From assembly GCA_024278175.1 (NCBI GenBank), contig JAJRTS010000045.1, positions 1 through 64,000 of the forward strand: a DNA stretch of 64,000 nucleotides, in the 5' to 3' direction. A program made the position numbers and the translations under genes. This document shows, one piece after another, positions 25,493-33,373 of the stretch. Below the pieces are notes generated by a model. That model did not search any database and had not been told where the DNA came from. It saw nothing but the letters and a program-made list of their open reading frames with translations. This DNA comes from Gemmatimonadales bacterium (GTDB taxonomy: Bacteria; Gemmatimonadota; Glassbacteria; GWA2-58-10). The first letter of the stretch is position 1; each line of letters starts with the position of its first letter.

Positions 25493-26899
25493 ATGGGCCA
25501 CGGGCAATCGAAGATCAAAGTTCCCCCGAAGGGTTTGGCGATTCTGGCGATGGTGGGACCGGGGCTGGTGTGGGCGGGCGAGTATATCGGCAGCGGCGAG
25601 GTGATACTCTGCACCCGTCTGGGCGCGTTGCTGGGGGTGGCGATCCTCTGGGCGCCGATGCTGGCGATTTTCCTCAAATACGTTATCGGCCTGGCCGGGG
25701 CGCGCTACACGACCACCACCGGCGAGGGCATGATCGACATGTTCAGCCGGGTGCCGGGGCCGGGTAACTGGGCTGTCTGGATCGTACTGATCGGCCAGTT
25801 CTGCGCGGCGGCGGTGAGTATCAGCGCGCTGGCAAGTTCGGCCGCGGCGTTTATCCACGCCCTGGTGCCGCTGAACCAGGTAATGCTCGGCTGGGGCGTG
25901 ACCCTGTTCTGCGTGGCCGTGGTCTGGGGCAACAAGTTCGACCCGGTCAGGTATATCGCCTCTGCGCTGGTGTTGGTGATGGTGGTCGGTGTGGTTTACG
26001 TGGCGCTGAAAGTCGCCCCCGAAGCGGGAGAGCTGGCAGCCGGCCTGTTCGGGTTCAGGTTGCCGGATATGCCGCGGTGGGCGCTGGAGAGCGGCGCGGC
26101 CACCGGCAATGTCTGGGCGGAGTTGCTGCCGGTGCTGGGCTGGGCCGCCGGCGGATTCGCCAGCCAGGTGTGGTACTCGTACTGGGTGTTGGAGAGCGGT
26201 TACGGCCAGGCCGCCAACACGGGGTTCGGCGTGCGGGCCGACGAGGAAATGCTGGGAGGGATGGACGGTGAAACCGCTGTCCGGATCAAGGGCTGGTGCC
26301 GGGTGGTCAATGTGGACGCCACCACCGCGCTGCTGGTGGGCAGCGGTGTGACAGCCTGTTTCGTGGTGGCGGGGGCCGGGGTGCTGGGCAGGATGCAACT
26401 GGCCCCCGACGGCCCGCAGCTGGCGATCCAGCTCGCGGAGATTTTCAGCCAGTTCTGGGGCTCCACCGGCGCCTTTCTGTTCCTGGCCGCGGGTGTGGCG
26501 GCGATGGTCAGCACCAACCTCTGCCAGTTCGCCGGCTGGCCCCGCATCATGGCCGACTGCCTGCGCGTGCTGTTCCCCGCCATGGCCGGCCGCTACGCGC
26601 CCCACAAGGTGCGCCGCCTGTTCGTTTTTATCTTTCTCGTATCCAACATGCTGATAATCAACACGTTCGGGATTAACCCGGTGGGCTTGCTGAAAGTGGG
26701 CGCCGTGCTCGATGGACTGCTGCTGAGTCCGCTGCAGGCGATTATTATCATTTACGCCCTGGTTGTGGTCCTGCCCGGGATGCTGAGCAAGGAAGCCGCC
26801 GCGATCCTGAAACCCGGCAAGGTGCTGATCTCCCTGCTGGCGGTCAGCGCGATTGTTTTCGGTTATTTTGCGCTGGTTAAAATTCCGACGATGTTTTAG
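25493..26899 (+). CDS. Nramp-family transporter with an atypical metal-site motif
   Basis: The 468-residue protein has about 11 hydrophobic helices and the Nramp layout. It opens with GPGLVWAGEYIGSGEVIL where classical Nramp proteins have a first-helix DPGN metal-binding motif; here that position reads GSGE. It therefore belongs to a divergent branch seen in several uncultured and planctomycete-like genomes. Metal choice, or whether it carries divalent metal at all, is uncertain. No MntR-type regulator or metal riboswitch is evident upstream, where repeat family B occupies the gap. Confidence 0.82.
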   Translation: MGHGQSKIKVPPKGLAILAMVGPGLVWAGEYIGSGEVILCTRLGALLGVAILWAPMLAIFLKYVIGLAGARYTTTTGEGMIDMFSRVPGPGNWAVWIVLIGQFCAAAVSISALASSAAAFIHALVPLNQVMLGWGVTLFCVAVVWGNKFDPVRYIASALVLVMVVGVVYVALKVAPEAGELAAGLFGFRLPDMPRWALESGAATGNVWAELLPVLGWAAGGFASQVWYSYWVLESGYGQAANTGFGVRADEEMLGGMDGETAVRIKGWCRVVNVDATTALLVGSGVTACFVVAGAGVLGRMQLAPDGPQLAIQLAEIFSQFWGSTGAFLFLAAGVAAMVSTNLCQFAGWPRIMADCLRVLFPAMAGRYAPHKVRRLFVFIFLVSNMLIINTFGINPVGLLKVGAVLDGLLLSPLQAIIIIYALVVVLPGMLSKEAAAILKPGKVLISLLAVSAIVFGYFALVKIPTMF

Positions 26900-27028
26900 G
26901 GGTACGGATGGACACTCCTCGCCCACCTTTGCCAAATGGGGACCGGGGGGGATTTCAATTTGAGTTGGCCCTGTTAGCGGATTGAAGCTGCCTGATCGAA
27001 TAACACCAATGCACCAAAAGGGGAAGCC

Positions 27029-28612
27029 ATGGGTACGGCAACAGGGAAACGCAATCCAAAGCTGCACCTGCTTCTGATCTGTTTTCTGGTGGTTCTATCT
27101 GTTTCTGGACTACACAAAGTAGCCGGGGCGGATGAAGTTGCCGTCCAGGAGCAGTTCAAGGTAAGAGGTTTTCATATCGACCTTCGGATCCAGGTGCTGA
27201 CAATGGACGCCCTGAAAAGTTTCACCAGGGAGCTGTCCGAAATGGGGATCAACACCCTGCTTATCGAGTGGGAGGCCACCTACCCGTTCGACAAGCACGC
27301 CACTATCTCGAACCGCTACGCATATACCCGCCGGGAAGTGGAAGGTTATCTCAGCTACTGCGCCGGGCTTGGAATCGATGTTATCCCGCTGCAGCAGTGT
27401 TTCGCACACATAGAGTACATTTTGCGCCATGACCGTTATGGTGAACTGCGGGAAGACGAGCAGGATATCTCCCAGTTGTGTCCCCTCAAGAAAGAGGAGG
27501 CCCGCAAGCTGTTCAGCGAGATATTCGCCGATATCGCCGCTACCCATCCATCGGAGTATATCCATATCGGGGGCGATGAAACCTGGCTGCTGGGCCACTG
27601 CGAGAACTGCGCGGCGTTCGTGGAGCAGTATGGCAAGTCCAGGCTTTACGTGGACTACATGAAAATGATGTGCGAGATAGTGATCGGGCTTGGCAAGCGG
27701 CCGGTTCTCTGGGCTGATATAATCCTGGAGAACCCGGAGGCCGTGTCTCTGATGCCCGAGGAGGCTATTTTTATCGACTGGAACTACGGCTGGGCTATCA
27801 ACAATTTCGGCAACATAGAGCCGCTGCTGAAACAGGGCCTCGAGTTCTGGGGTTCTCCGGCAATCAGGTCTTATCCGGATAATTATTTCCTTTCCTGCTG
27901 GGAAAAACATTTCAACAACATCCGTGATTTTATCCCCTATGCCCGTAACGCGGGCTATACGGGCATGATAATGACTTCCTGGTCGACTTCCGGTATTTTC
28001 GGTTACGAGTGGGTGGGAGGGCGGGAAGTGGTGGACATGTTTGCGATCCGGCATGTATACCCTCTGTCCGGATTCAGAATCCTGGTCGCTGCCTACGCTC
28101 AAGCCCTTAAGCAGGCTGAGCCCGTTCAGCCCGAAAGTTTTGTGACTGCTTACGCCGGGGAACGTTTCGGTTTCAACGAGGCGGATGCCCAAAAATTCTG
28201 GGAAGCCCTGAGCGCTGATCCCTCCGTGGTGGCTACCGGAAAGCCCGGCTATGGAGAGCTGGCCGGCAAAACCCTGGGCAGTGTCAGTCGGGCGAAAAAG
28301 ATACTGTCCTCCCTGCAGCCGCACAGCAACCAGCAGGAATTCGAGCATTTCCGGCTGATGTTCGATATCCGGGAACACTATCTCCGGTTCAAGGTGATCG
28401 AGGCAAAGGTTCAGTCCCCCGGGTTCGACCGCAGCCAGGTAGCGGGAGTGGCCCGGGGGCTCGAAAAACTACTGGAAGAGGCGCCGGGGCTCGACCGGCG
28501 GTTCCTGGAGCTTAACAGGGGTTTTCTGTATGAATCGGAGCTGAAGAGTGAAAACGCCAACAGGAACAGGAAAATGAAGTTGCTCTACGAACGGCTTACG
28601 GGAAAGAGATAA
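27029..28612 (+). CDS. Secreted glycoside hydrolase family 20-like protein (beta-N-acetylhexosaminidase-like)
   Basis: The 527-residue protein begins with a signal peptide (LHLLLICFLVVLSVSGLHKVAGA). The TIM barrel contains the GH20 signature HIGGDET, with H179, D183 and E184; the D-E pair assists substrate-assisted catalysis. The preceding FHIDLRIQVLTMDALKSFTRELSEMGIN and the later FIDWNYGW and MIMTSWSTSG fit the barrel. The usual GH20b N-terminal domain is absent. A helical C-terminal region (about 400-527) follows. The likely substrate is a beta-linked GlcNAc or GalNAc glycan, which remains an inference. Confidence 0.85.
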   Translation: MGTATGKRNPKLHLLLICFLVVLSVSGLHKVAGADEVAVQEQFKVRGFHIDLRIQVLTMDALKSFTRELSEMGINTLLIEWEATYPFDKHATISNRYAYTRREVEGYLSYCAGLGIDVIPLQQCFAHIEYILRHDRYGELREDEQDISQLCPLKKEEARKLFSEIFADIAATHPSEYIHIGGDETWLLGHCENCAAFVEQYGKSRLYVDYMKMMCEIVIGLGKRPVLWADIILENPEAVSLMPEEAIFIDWNYGWAINNFGNIEPLLKQGLEFWGSPAIRSYPDNYFLSCWEKHFNNIRDFIPYARNAGYTGMIMTSWSTSGIFGYEWVGGREVVDMFAIRHVYPLSGFRILVAAYAQALKQAEPVQPESFVTAYAGERFGFNEADAQKFWEALSADPSVVATGKPGYGELAGKTLGSVSRAKKILSSLQPHSNQQEFEHFRLMFDIREHYLRFKVIEAKVQSPGFDRSQVAGVARGLEKLLEEAPGLDRRFLELNRGFLYESELKSENANRNRKMKLLYERLTGKR

Positions 28613-28658
28613 TCCACTTCGCCGATAAACTTCAGGTAGCCCTTCAGTGGCCCTTCGC

Positions 28659-28822
28659 TAGTGTTGTGTCCTGGAAGTTCGTTGAATTAAATCTGTGCCG
28701 CCGAAACAGCGGATAACTATTTTAGTATTGATCATAAAACGCCCATCCAGTAAAGATCGTAGGGGCGCACACACGGGTGCGCCCCTACAGGAAAGTGAAC
28801 TTATTTTCAGGACACGACACTA
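28659..28822. repeat. TA-flanked repeat family C, copy 1, carrying a nested palindrome
   Basis: Left end TAGTGTTGTGTCCTGGAA (28659 onwards); right end, read on the minus strand, TAGTGTCGTGTCCTGAAAA. The termini match copy 2 at 39925-40051, while the centres differ. Here the centre holds a perfect 12-bp stem (GTAGGGGCGCAC 28759-28770, complement 28777-28788). The right-hand TAG is the stop codon of cobO. Confidence 0.8.
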
Positions 28823-29335
28823 ATACTCTATTCCCTTAACCGCCTCACGGTCCCGCGGGTACTTTAACGGCAGGATTTCGCTGACAATATCGCACTCGTC
28901 GATAAGCCACTGGCCGGCCCCGCGCCCGGTAATCACCAGATGCAGCCCCGGCGGGCGGCCCTGGATCAGGTCGAGCACGTCCTGCTCGGTTATCATCTCG
29001 TAGTGCACCAGGTAGGTCAGCTCATCGAGCACCACCAGGTCCCACTTGCCGCTGTTGACTTCTTCCCTGGCGTACTCGAAAGCTTCGCGGTTGGCCCTGA
29101 TGTGCTCGCCGGGTTCACCCTCCCAGGTAAACCCCTTGCCCAGCGATTTGAACAGCAAGCGGCCCGCGAATTTTTCTGCCAGTGTTTTCTCCCCGGTAGG
29201 CCATTCTCCCTTGATGAACTGCAGGAAACAGACCTTCCAGCCGTTGCCCAGCGCGCGGAAGAGCTGGCCCAGCGCCGATGTGGTCTTGCCCTTGCCGTCG
29301 CCGGTGAGCAGGATCACCGTGCCTTTCTCTGCCAT
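28820..29335 (-). CDS. cobO: Cob(I)yrinic acid a,c-diamide adenosyltransferase
   Basis: The 171-residue BtuR/CobO/CobA-type enzyme attaches the adenosyl group of ATP to corrinoid cobalt. The P-loop is TGDGKGKTTSALGQ near the start. LQFIKGEWPTGE, WDLVVLDELTYL and LVITGRGA are family motifs. No other cobalamin gene or recognisable cobalamin riboswitch adjoins, so it probably serves salvage or a dispersed pathway. The last residues are GIEY, and the TAG stop belongs to the end of a family-C repeat. Confidence 0.94.
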   Translation of the reverse strand: MAEKGTVILLTGDGKGKTTSALGQLFRALGNGWKVCFLQFIKGEWPTGEKTLAEKFAGRLLFKSLGKGFTWEGEPGEHIRANREAFEYAREEVNSGKWDLVVLDELTYLVHYEMITEQDVLDLIQGRPPGLHLVITGRGAGQWLIDECDIVSEILPLKYPRDREAVKGIEY

Positions 29336-29524
29336 CTACCCAACTCCTTCAACTCGGTTCGCTCTTTGGATGCCAAGGTTGTCGATTGAGGATAATAAGC
29401 GATCCGCGGCCCGGGGGCAACTGTCAATAAAGCGTTGCTCCCCGCAGGCGGGCTGAGTATTATTAATGCTCCCGCCTGGCGGGAAACAGTTGGCAGAGAT
29501 CAGGGCAAAAAGGAGAGAATGATT

Positions 29525-30739
29525 ATGGACTCGGCAACCGTGCGTGATCAGTGCCGTGCGCTGGGCGAGCGGATCGTCTCGTGGCGGCGCGACCTGCACC
29601 GCATACCGGAAATCGGGATAGACCTGCCGGAAACGGAAAGCTATGTACGCGCGCGCCTGAATGAGCTGGGCGTGGAGTTGCAGGAGAGCTACGACGGGGT
29701 CGGGGTGGTGGCGCTGGTGTGTGGCACCGCCGCGGGCAGCGGCCCGGTGTTGGCCGTGCGCGCCGACATGGATGCGCTGGAGATAACGGAAGCCACGGGG
29801 GTGGATTACTGCTCCACCAGGCCCGGCAGGATGCACGCCTGCGGTCATGACGCCCACACGGCGATAGCCCTGGGCGCGGCCGCGTTTCTTCAGCAACACC
29901 GCGGTGAGCTGGCCGGGACGGTGAAATTTATCTTCCAGCCCGGCGAGGAGAGCATGGACGGGGCGCGGCGGATGCTCGAAGCCGGGGTGCTGGAGGACCC
30001 CCACGTGGATGGCCTGCTCGGCCTTCATATCGGCGGGATCTGGGACGAGCTCGGCGCGGGTAAGGTGGGAGTGTCCCACAGGGCGATCATGGCCGCGGCC
30101 GATGCGTTCAATTTCAGCATGAGCGCCACCGGCAGCCACGGGGCGTATCCTCATCAAAGCCCCGATCCGGTGCTGGCGGCCAGCGCGGCGATAGTCCAGC
30201 TTCATACGCTGGTGGGCCGCACGATCGATCCGACAGCCGCGGCTGTAATCACGGTGGGCCGGGTCGAGGGCGGCCGGGCGCGCAACATCATCCCCAGCGA
30301 AGTGACCGCGCGCGGTACGGTCCGCACTCTGGACGAGAGCGTGCGCGCTCACCTTCGTGAGCGGATCGGCCAGGTGATCGCCGGTGCGGCCGGGGCTCAC
30401 GGTTGCGGTCACGGTTACGAGTATTTTTACGGAGCGCCGCCGGTGCGGGGCGATGCCCGGCTTTGCGAGCTGGTACGCCGGGCGGCGGTGGACGTGTTGG
30501 GTGAGGGCGAAGTGCTGGAAATAAGGAAACCGTCGCTGGGCGGCGAGGACGTATCGCTGTTGATGGAACACGCCCCGGGATGTTATTTCGGCCTGGGCGG
30601 GAGCAATCCGGAGCGGGGGATCCACAGCATCCATCACAACCCGGGCTTCCGGATCGACGAGGACGTGCTCTGGCGCGGCGCGGCGGTGTTCTGCGCCGGC
30701 GCCCTGCGCTATCTGGCGCCCCGGCAGGAGCAGAGCTAA
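29525..30739 (+). CDS. M20-family amidohydrolase (IAA-amino acid / N-acyl-amino acid hydrolase type)
   Basis: The 404-residue protein is called from ATG 29525, 9 bases after AGGAG; upstream in-frame starts lack a ribosome-binding site at proper distance. The M20D metal-binding set is visible: RADMDALEI, MHACGHDAHTAIALG, FQPGEESMDGARRML, LGLHI and the late SIHHNPGF. These enzymes remove an acyl group from an amino acid or related amide. The family includes hippurate hydrolase and N-acetyl-diaminopimelate deacetylase. The exact substrate cannot be named. It may share a transcript with the KDPG aldolase 105 bases downstream. Confidence 0.9.
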   Translation: MDSATVRDQCRALGERIVSWRRDLHRIPEIGIDLPETESYVRARLNELGVELQESYDGVGVVALVCGTAAGSGPVLAVRADMDALEITEATGVDYCSTRPGRMHACGHDAHTAIALGAAAFLQQHRGELAGTVKFIFQPGEESMDGARRMLEAGVLEDPHVDGLLGLHIGGIWDELGAGKVGVSHRAIMAAADAFNFSMSATGSHGAYPHQSPDPVLAASAAIVQLHTLVGRTIDPTAAAVITVGRVEGGRARNIIPSEVTARGTVRTLDESVRAHLRERIGQVIAGAAGAHGCGHGYEYFYGAPPVRGDARLCELVRRAAVDVLGEGEVLEIRKPSLGGEDVSLLMEHAPGCYFGLGGSNPERGIHSIHHNPGFRIDEDVLWRGAAVFCAGALRYLAPRQEQS

Positions 30740-30844
30740 AATAGTGGCGCAAGCCGCTGGTTCATATTAAATTAGCTGCTCCCAATCCGAAGATTAACCA
30801 CATCCGATTGTAATTTTTGGCAACAGCAAAGGAAGGACGGAGCG

Positions 30845-31519
30845 ATGGCCAGGTTTCAGAGGCTGGAAGTTTTGAACAACATGGTCGGTACAGGGATCAT
30901 TCCCGTGTTTTTCAATGCCGACGTGGAAGTGGCGGCCGATATCGTACGCGCCTGCCGCAAGGGCGGAGCCCGTTGCATTGAGTTCACCAACCGCGGCGAC
31001 CACGCTTTCGAGGTGTTCAGCGAGCTGCACAGCCGTTTTACCAAGGAACTGCCCGATGTGATCCTGGGCGTGGGCAGCATTGTCGATCCCGGCACGGCCA
31101 GTCTCTATATCAACTCCGGCGCGAACTTTGTGGTGGGCCCGGCGTTCAACCCGGAAGTGGCCCGTGCCTGCAACCGTCGCAAAATCGCCTACAGCCCCGG
31201 TTGCGGCAGCGCCAGCGAAATCAGCGCGGCCGAGGAGACGGGCTGCGAGATTATCAAGATTTTTCCCGGCAGCCAGGTGGGCGGTCCCGCGTTCGTCAAG
31301 GCCATTAGCGGCCCGATGCCCTGGACCAGTATCATGCCCACCGGCGGAGTGGACGCCACCGAAGAGAGTATCGGCGCGTGGATCGGCGCGGGTTGCGTGT
31401 GTCTGGGCATGGGCAGCAAGCTGATCACCGGCGCTGCGGTGGCGGCTGGTGAGTGGGACAAGATCGCGGCCAACGTGGCCCGGGCGATTAAACTGGTGGA
31501 AAAAGCCAGAGGCAACTGA
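30845..31519 (+). CDS. eda: KDPG/KHG aldolase
   Basis: The 224-residue class I aldolase cleaves 2-keto-3-deoxy-6-phosphogluconate or 4-hydroxy-2-oxoglutarate to pyruvate and an aldehyde. The Schiff-base lysine is K138 in EIIKIFPGSQ. E46 and R50 (EFTNRG) match the catalytic Glu and phosphate-binding Arg of the family. GVGSIVDPGTASLYINSGANF and MPTGGVD are typical. An Entner-Doudoroff edd gene is not present here, and the enzyme could equally serve sugar-acid catabolism. Confidence 0.92.
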   Translation: MARFQRLEVLNNMVGTGIIPVFFNADVEVAADIVRACRKGGARCIEFTNRGDHAFEVFSELHSRFTKELPDVILGVGSIVDPGTASLYINSGANFVVGPAFNPEVARACNRRKIAYSPGCGSASEISAAEETGCEIIKIFPGSQVGGPAFVKAISGPMPWTSIMPTGGVDATEESIGAWIGAGCVCLGMGSKLITGAAVAAGEWDKIAANVARAIKLVEKARGN

Positions 31520-31568
31520 GGTGCGCGCGGCCGGCGGCTGGATGTACGGGCGGCAAGGTAAGGTTACA

Positions 31569-31609
31569 AATCCCGCTACTGGACTCGCAATATTTCCGCT
31601 GGCGGGATT
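31569..31609. promoter_or_regulatory. Two inverted repeats in the gap after eda
   Basis: AATCCCGC (31569-31576) pairs with GCGGGATT (31602-31609); a T-run is lacking, so termination is uncertain. A second perfect 8-bp repeat, AGCGCTGT (31676-31683) and ACAGCGCT (31694-31701), lies 24 bases before the next ATG and could be an operator. Confidence 0.35.
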
Positions 31610-31724
31610 CGGCTAAGCGGGCGCGATATTACTGGCATTATTATTGCTAATTTGAGTCTGTTGAAAAGCGGCCGGAGCGCTGTGCTTGTGCGGACAGCGC
31701 TGTCTTATTCGAGATAAGAAGAAC

Positions 31725-32930
31725 ATGGCGGGAACGGATTTCAGTACGCGCAAGAAGCTGTTTTTTTCGCTGATCATAGTGGTCGCCTTGTGTTTAGCGG
31801 CCGAGGCCGTGGTGCGGGTCAAATACAGCCTGAGCCAGAACGACTGGTCGATTCTGGTCTCGCCCTTTGGCGCCAGGCGCGGGGGGACGGAGCGGGAACA
31901 TCAAAAGCAGCCGGTTGATTTCCGTTACAACCAGGAAAAAAGTTATACCGTTTATAACCGCTACGAACAGAAACAGTACTCGATAAATATCACCAGCCAG
32001 GGCTTTTTCTACCCATCGCTGCTGGAGGCCGAAGACACCACCACCCGCCGCGTGTTCTGTATCGGCGGCTCATCCACCTACGGCGGGCAGTCGTGGGAGG
32101 AGACCTGGCCGGGGTATCTGGAAAGTTGCCTGCAAGAGCGCTTTCCCGGGCGCAAGTGGGAAGTGATAAATTTCGGCCAGCCGGGTGTGGGGCTGCTGGA
32201 GATTCTGGATAAGATTGAGACCCAGGTGCTTGCCTACAAGCCGGATGCGTTTATTTACTACGGCGGTTACAACGATGCCGACAAGGCGGACTGCCTGAAA
32301 ACGGAGCGGCTGGGGCGTAATCTGATAAAAGATTTTAATCCGGCGGGAAGTGCTGTGCCCATGCTGGGCAGGATGCACAATCTGCTGCATGCCCGTTGGT
32401 CGTATCTCTATACGTACCTGTTCGAGAAGTATATGATCTATAAGTACATCCGCTCCTCCGGCTACCCTGATATCGAGGGCTACGGCAGGTTGATGGAGCG
32501 GTTGGTCCGGACCTGCCGCAGCCGCGGGATCGAACTGGTTATGGTCAGCCAGGTGCTTGACATGCCCCCGTATCCGGCCAGGTTCGAACAGATCGGCTAC
32601 GATGACAAGGCGGCGGGCGATAAATTCTACCGCGACCATGTGCGCCGCAAGCTGGCGGATCACGCCGGGTGGATCACGTACCGTCAGCGCACCTTGATCA
32701 AGCAGCAGAAGGACTTTGCGCGGCGTAACGGCTTGCGGTACATTGAACTGCGCAGCCGGTTCCACGATGCTGAGGCAGGCGGCAGAGCGAAGTTTTACGA
32801 CATAGTGCACCTCAGCTCGCTGGGTAACAGGCTGCTGGCAGCTATGATTTGCGAGAATCTTGATCCGGAGTTCGCCGGAGCGGCTTTGATTGACGATGAC
32901 AATGATAGTTCCAACAACGAGCAAAAATAG
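31725..32930 (+). CDS. Membrane-anchored SGNH-fold hydrolase of the carbamoyltransferase cassette
   Basis: The 401-residue protein starts at ATG 31725. One helix near the N-terminus (KLFFSLIIVVALCLAAEAVV) anchors or exports it. SGNH blocks: CIGGSSTYGG (Ser), NFGQPGVG, YYGGYNDADK, and the late VHLSSLGNRLLA with the catalytic His. Relatives act as acetyl- or acyl-esterases or acyltransferases on glycans. It directly precedes the DUF5989 and carbamoyltransferase genes with a 15-base gap, so it probably acts on the same product. Confidence 0.82.
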   Translation: MAGTDFSTRKKLFFSLIIVVALCLAAEAVVRVKYSLSQNDWSILVSPFGARRGGTEREHQKQPVDFRYNQEKSYTVYNRYEQKQYSINITSQGFFYPSLLEAEDTTTRRVFCIGGSSTYGGQSWEETWPGYLESCLQERFPGRKWEVINFGQPGVGLLEILDKIETQVLAYKPDAFIYYGGYNDADKADCLKTERLGRNLIKDFNPAGSAVPMLGRMHNLLHARWSYLYTYLFEKYMIYKYIRSSGYPDIEGYGRLMERLVRTCRSRGIELVMVSQVLDMPPYPARFEQIGYDDKAAGDKFYRDHVRRKLADHAGWITYRQRTLIKQQKDFARRNGLRYIELRSRFHDAEAGGRAKFYDIVHLSSLGNRLLAAMICENLDPEFAGAALIDDDNDSSNNEQK

Positions 32931-32945
32931 ACAGGGGGAACGCCA

Positions 32946-33104
32946 ATGTCTAAAATGAGAATGCTGGCAGAACTTTGGGAGTTCATGCGCCACAACAAAA
33001 AGTGGTGGCTGACGCCGATAATCGTTTTCATGCTGCTGCTCAGCGCGTTGATCGTGTTTACCGAGGGCGCGGCGCTGAGTCCGTTCATTTATACACTGTT
33101 CTAA
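32946..33104 (+). CDS. Small membrane protein, DUF5989 / SxtK-like (52 residues)
   Basis: The protein reads MSKMRMLAELWEFMRHNKKW, then a single hydrophobic helix (LTPIIVFMLLLSALIVF), ending in PFIYTLF. It starts 15 bases after the SGNH gene with a GGGGG tract as ribosome-binding site. This pattern is that of DUF5989 proteins, which accompany NodU/SxtI-type carbamoyltransferases; SxtK of saxitoxin clusters is the named relative. Its role is unknown. The TAA stop lies at the left end of a family-A repeat. Confidence 0.82.
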   Translation: MSKMRMLAELWEFMRHNKKWWLTPIIVFMLLLSALIVFTEGAALSPFIYTLF

Positions 33105-33235
33105 GAGCGTGCTGGAAAACGGCCGCCATGGGAGTTCTCAGCCCAACGGGTGATGTTCACATGCCCTTGATGGCGAGAACAATTATTAATCTTAACTTTG
33201 AGGGCGTTGAGCGTTTTTTCAGGCGTCCCTCTTAA
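33101..33235. repeat. Family-A repeat, short diverged copy 3 (135 bp)
   Basis: It begins CTAAGAGCGTGCTGGAAAA and ends GGGCGTTGAGCGTTTTTTC followed by AGGCGTCCCTCTTAA. The termini match copies 1 and 2 while the middle is shorter and diverged. The leading TAA is the DUF5989 stop codon. The right hairpin is terminator-like but lies inside the putative operon. Confidence 0.7.
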
Positions 33236-33251
33236 ACCGGGGCACGGCAAA

Positions 33252-33302
33252 AAAATCCCCCTTGTAAAGGGGGTGCCCGCTGTAAGCGGGCGGGGGTTGT
33301 TA
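33252..33302. repeat. Palindromic repeat family D, copy 1
   Basis: AAATCCCCCTTGTAAAGGGGG and GCCCGCTGTAAGCGGGC lie side by side, followed by GGGGGTTGT. The same composite occurs inverted at 51548-51600. Confidence 0.7.
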
Positions 33303-33373
33303 CAACAGCCCCAAACCGCTGGAACTTAACGTGTTTCTTCGGGCATGCTGCTAAAATAGGAGCTACGATAAGA

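Noticed and set aside
25469-27067. A 532-codon open frame antisense to the Nramp gene
   Set aside because: The Nramp frame has helices and family motifs; the antisense product is His- and Gln-rich without structure.
29336-29524. A cobalamin riboswitch upstream of cobO
   Set aside because: No B12-box core was recognisable between cobO and the M20 gene.
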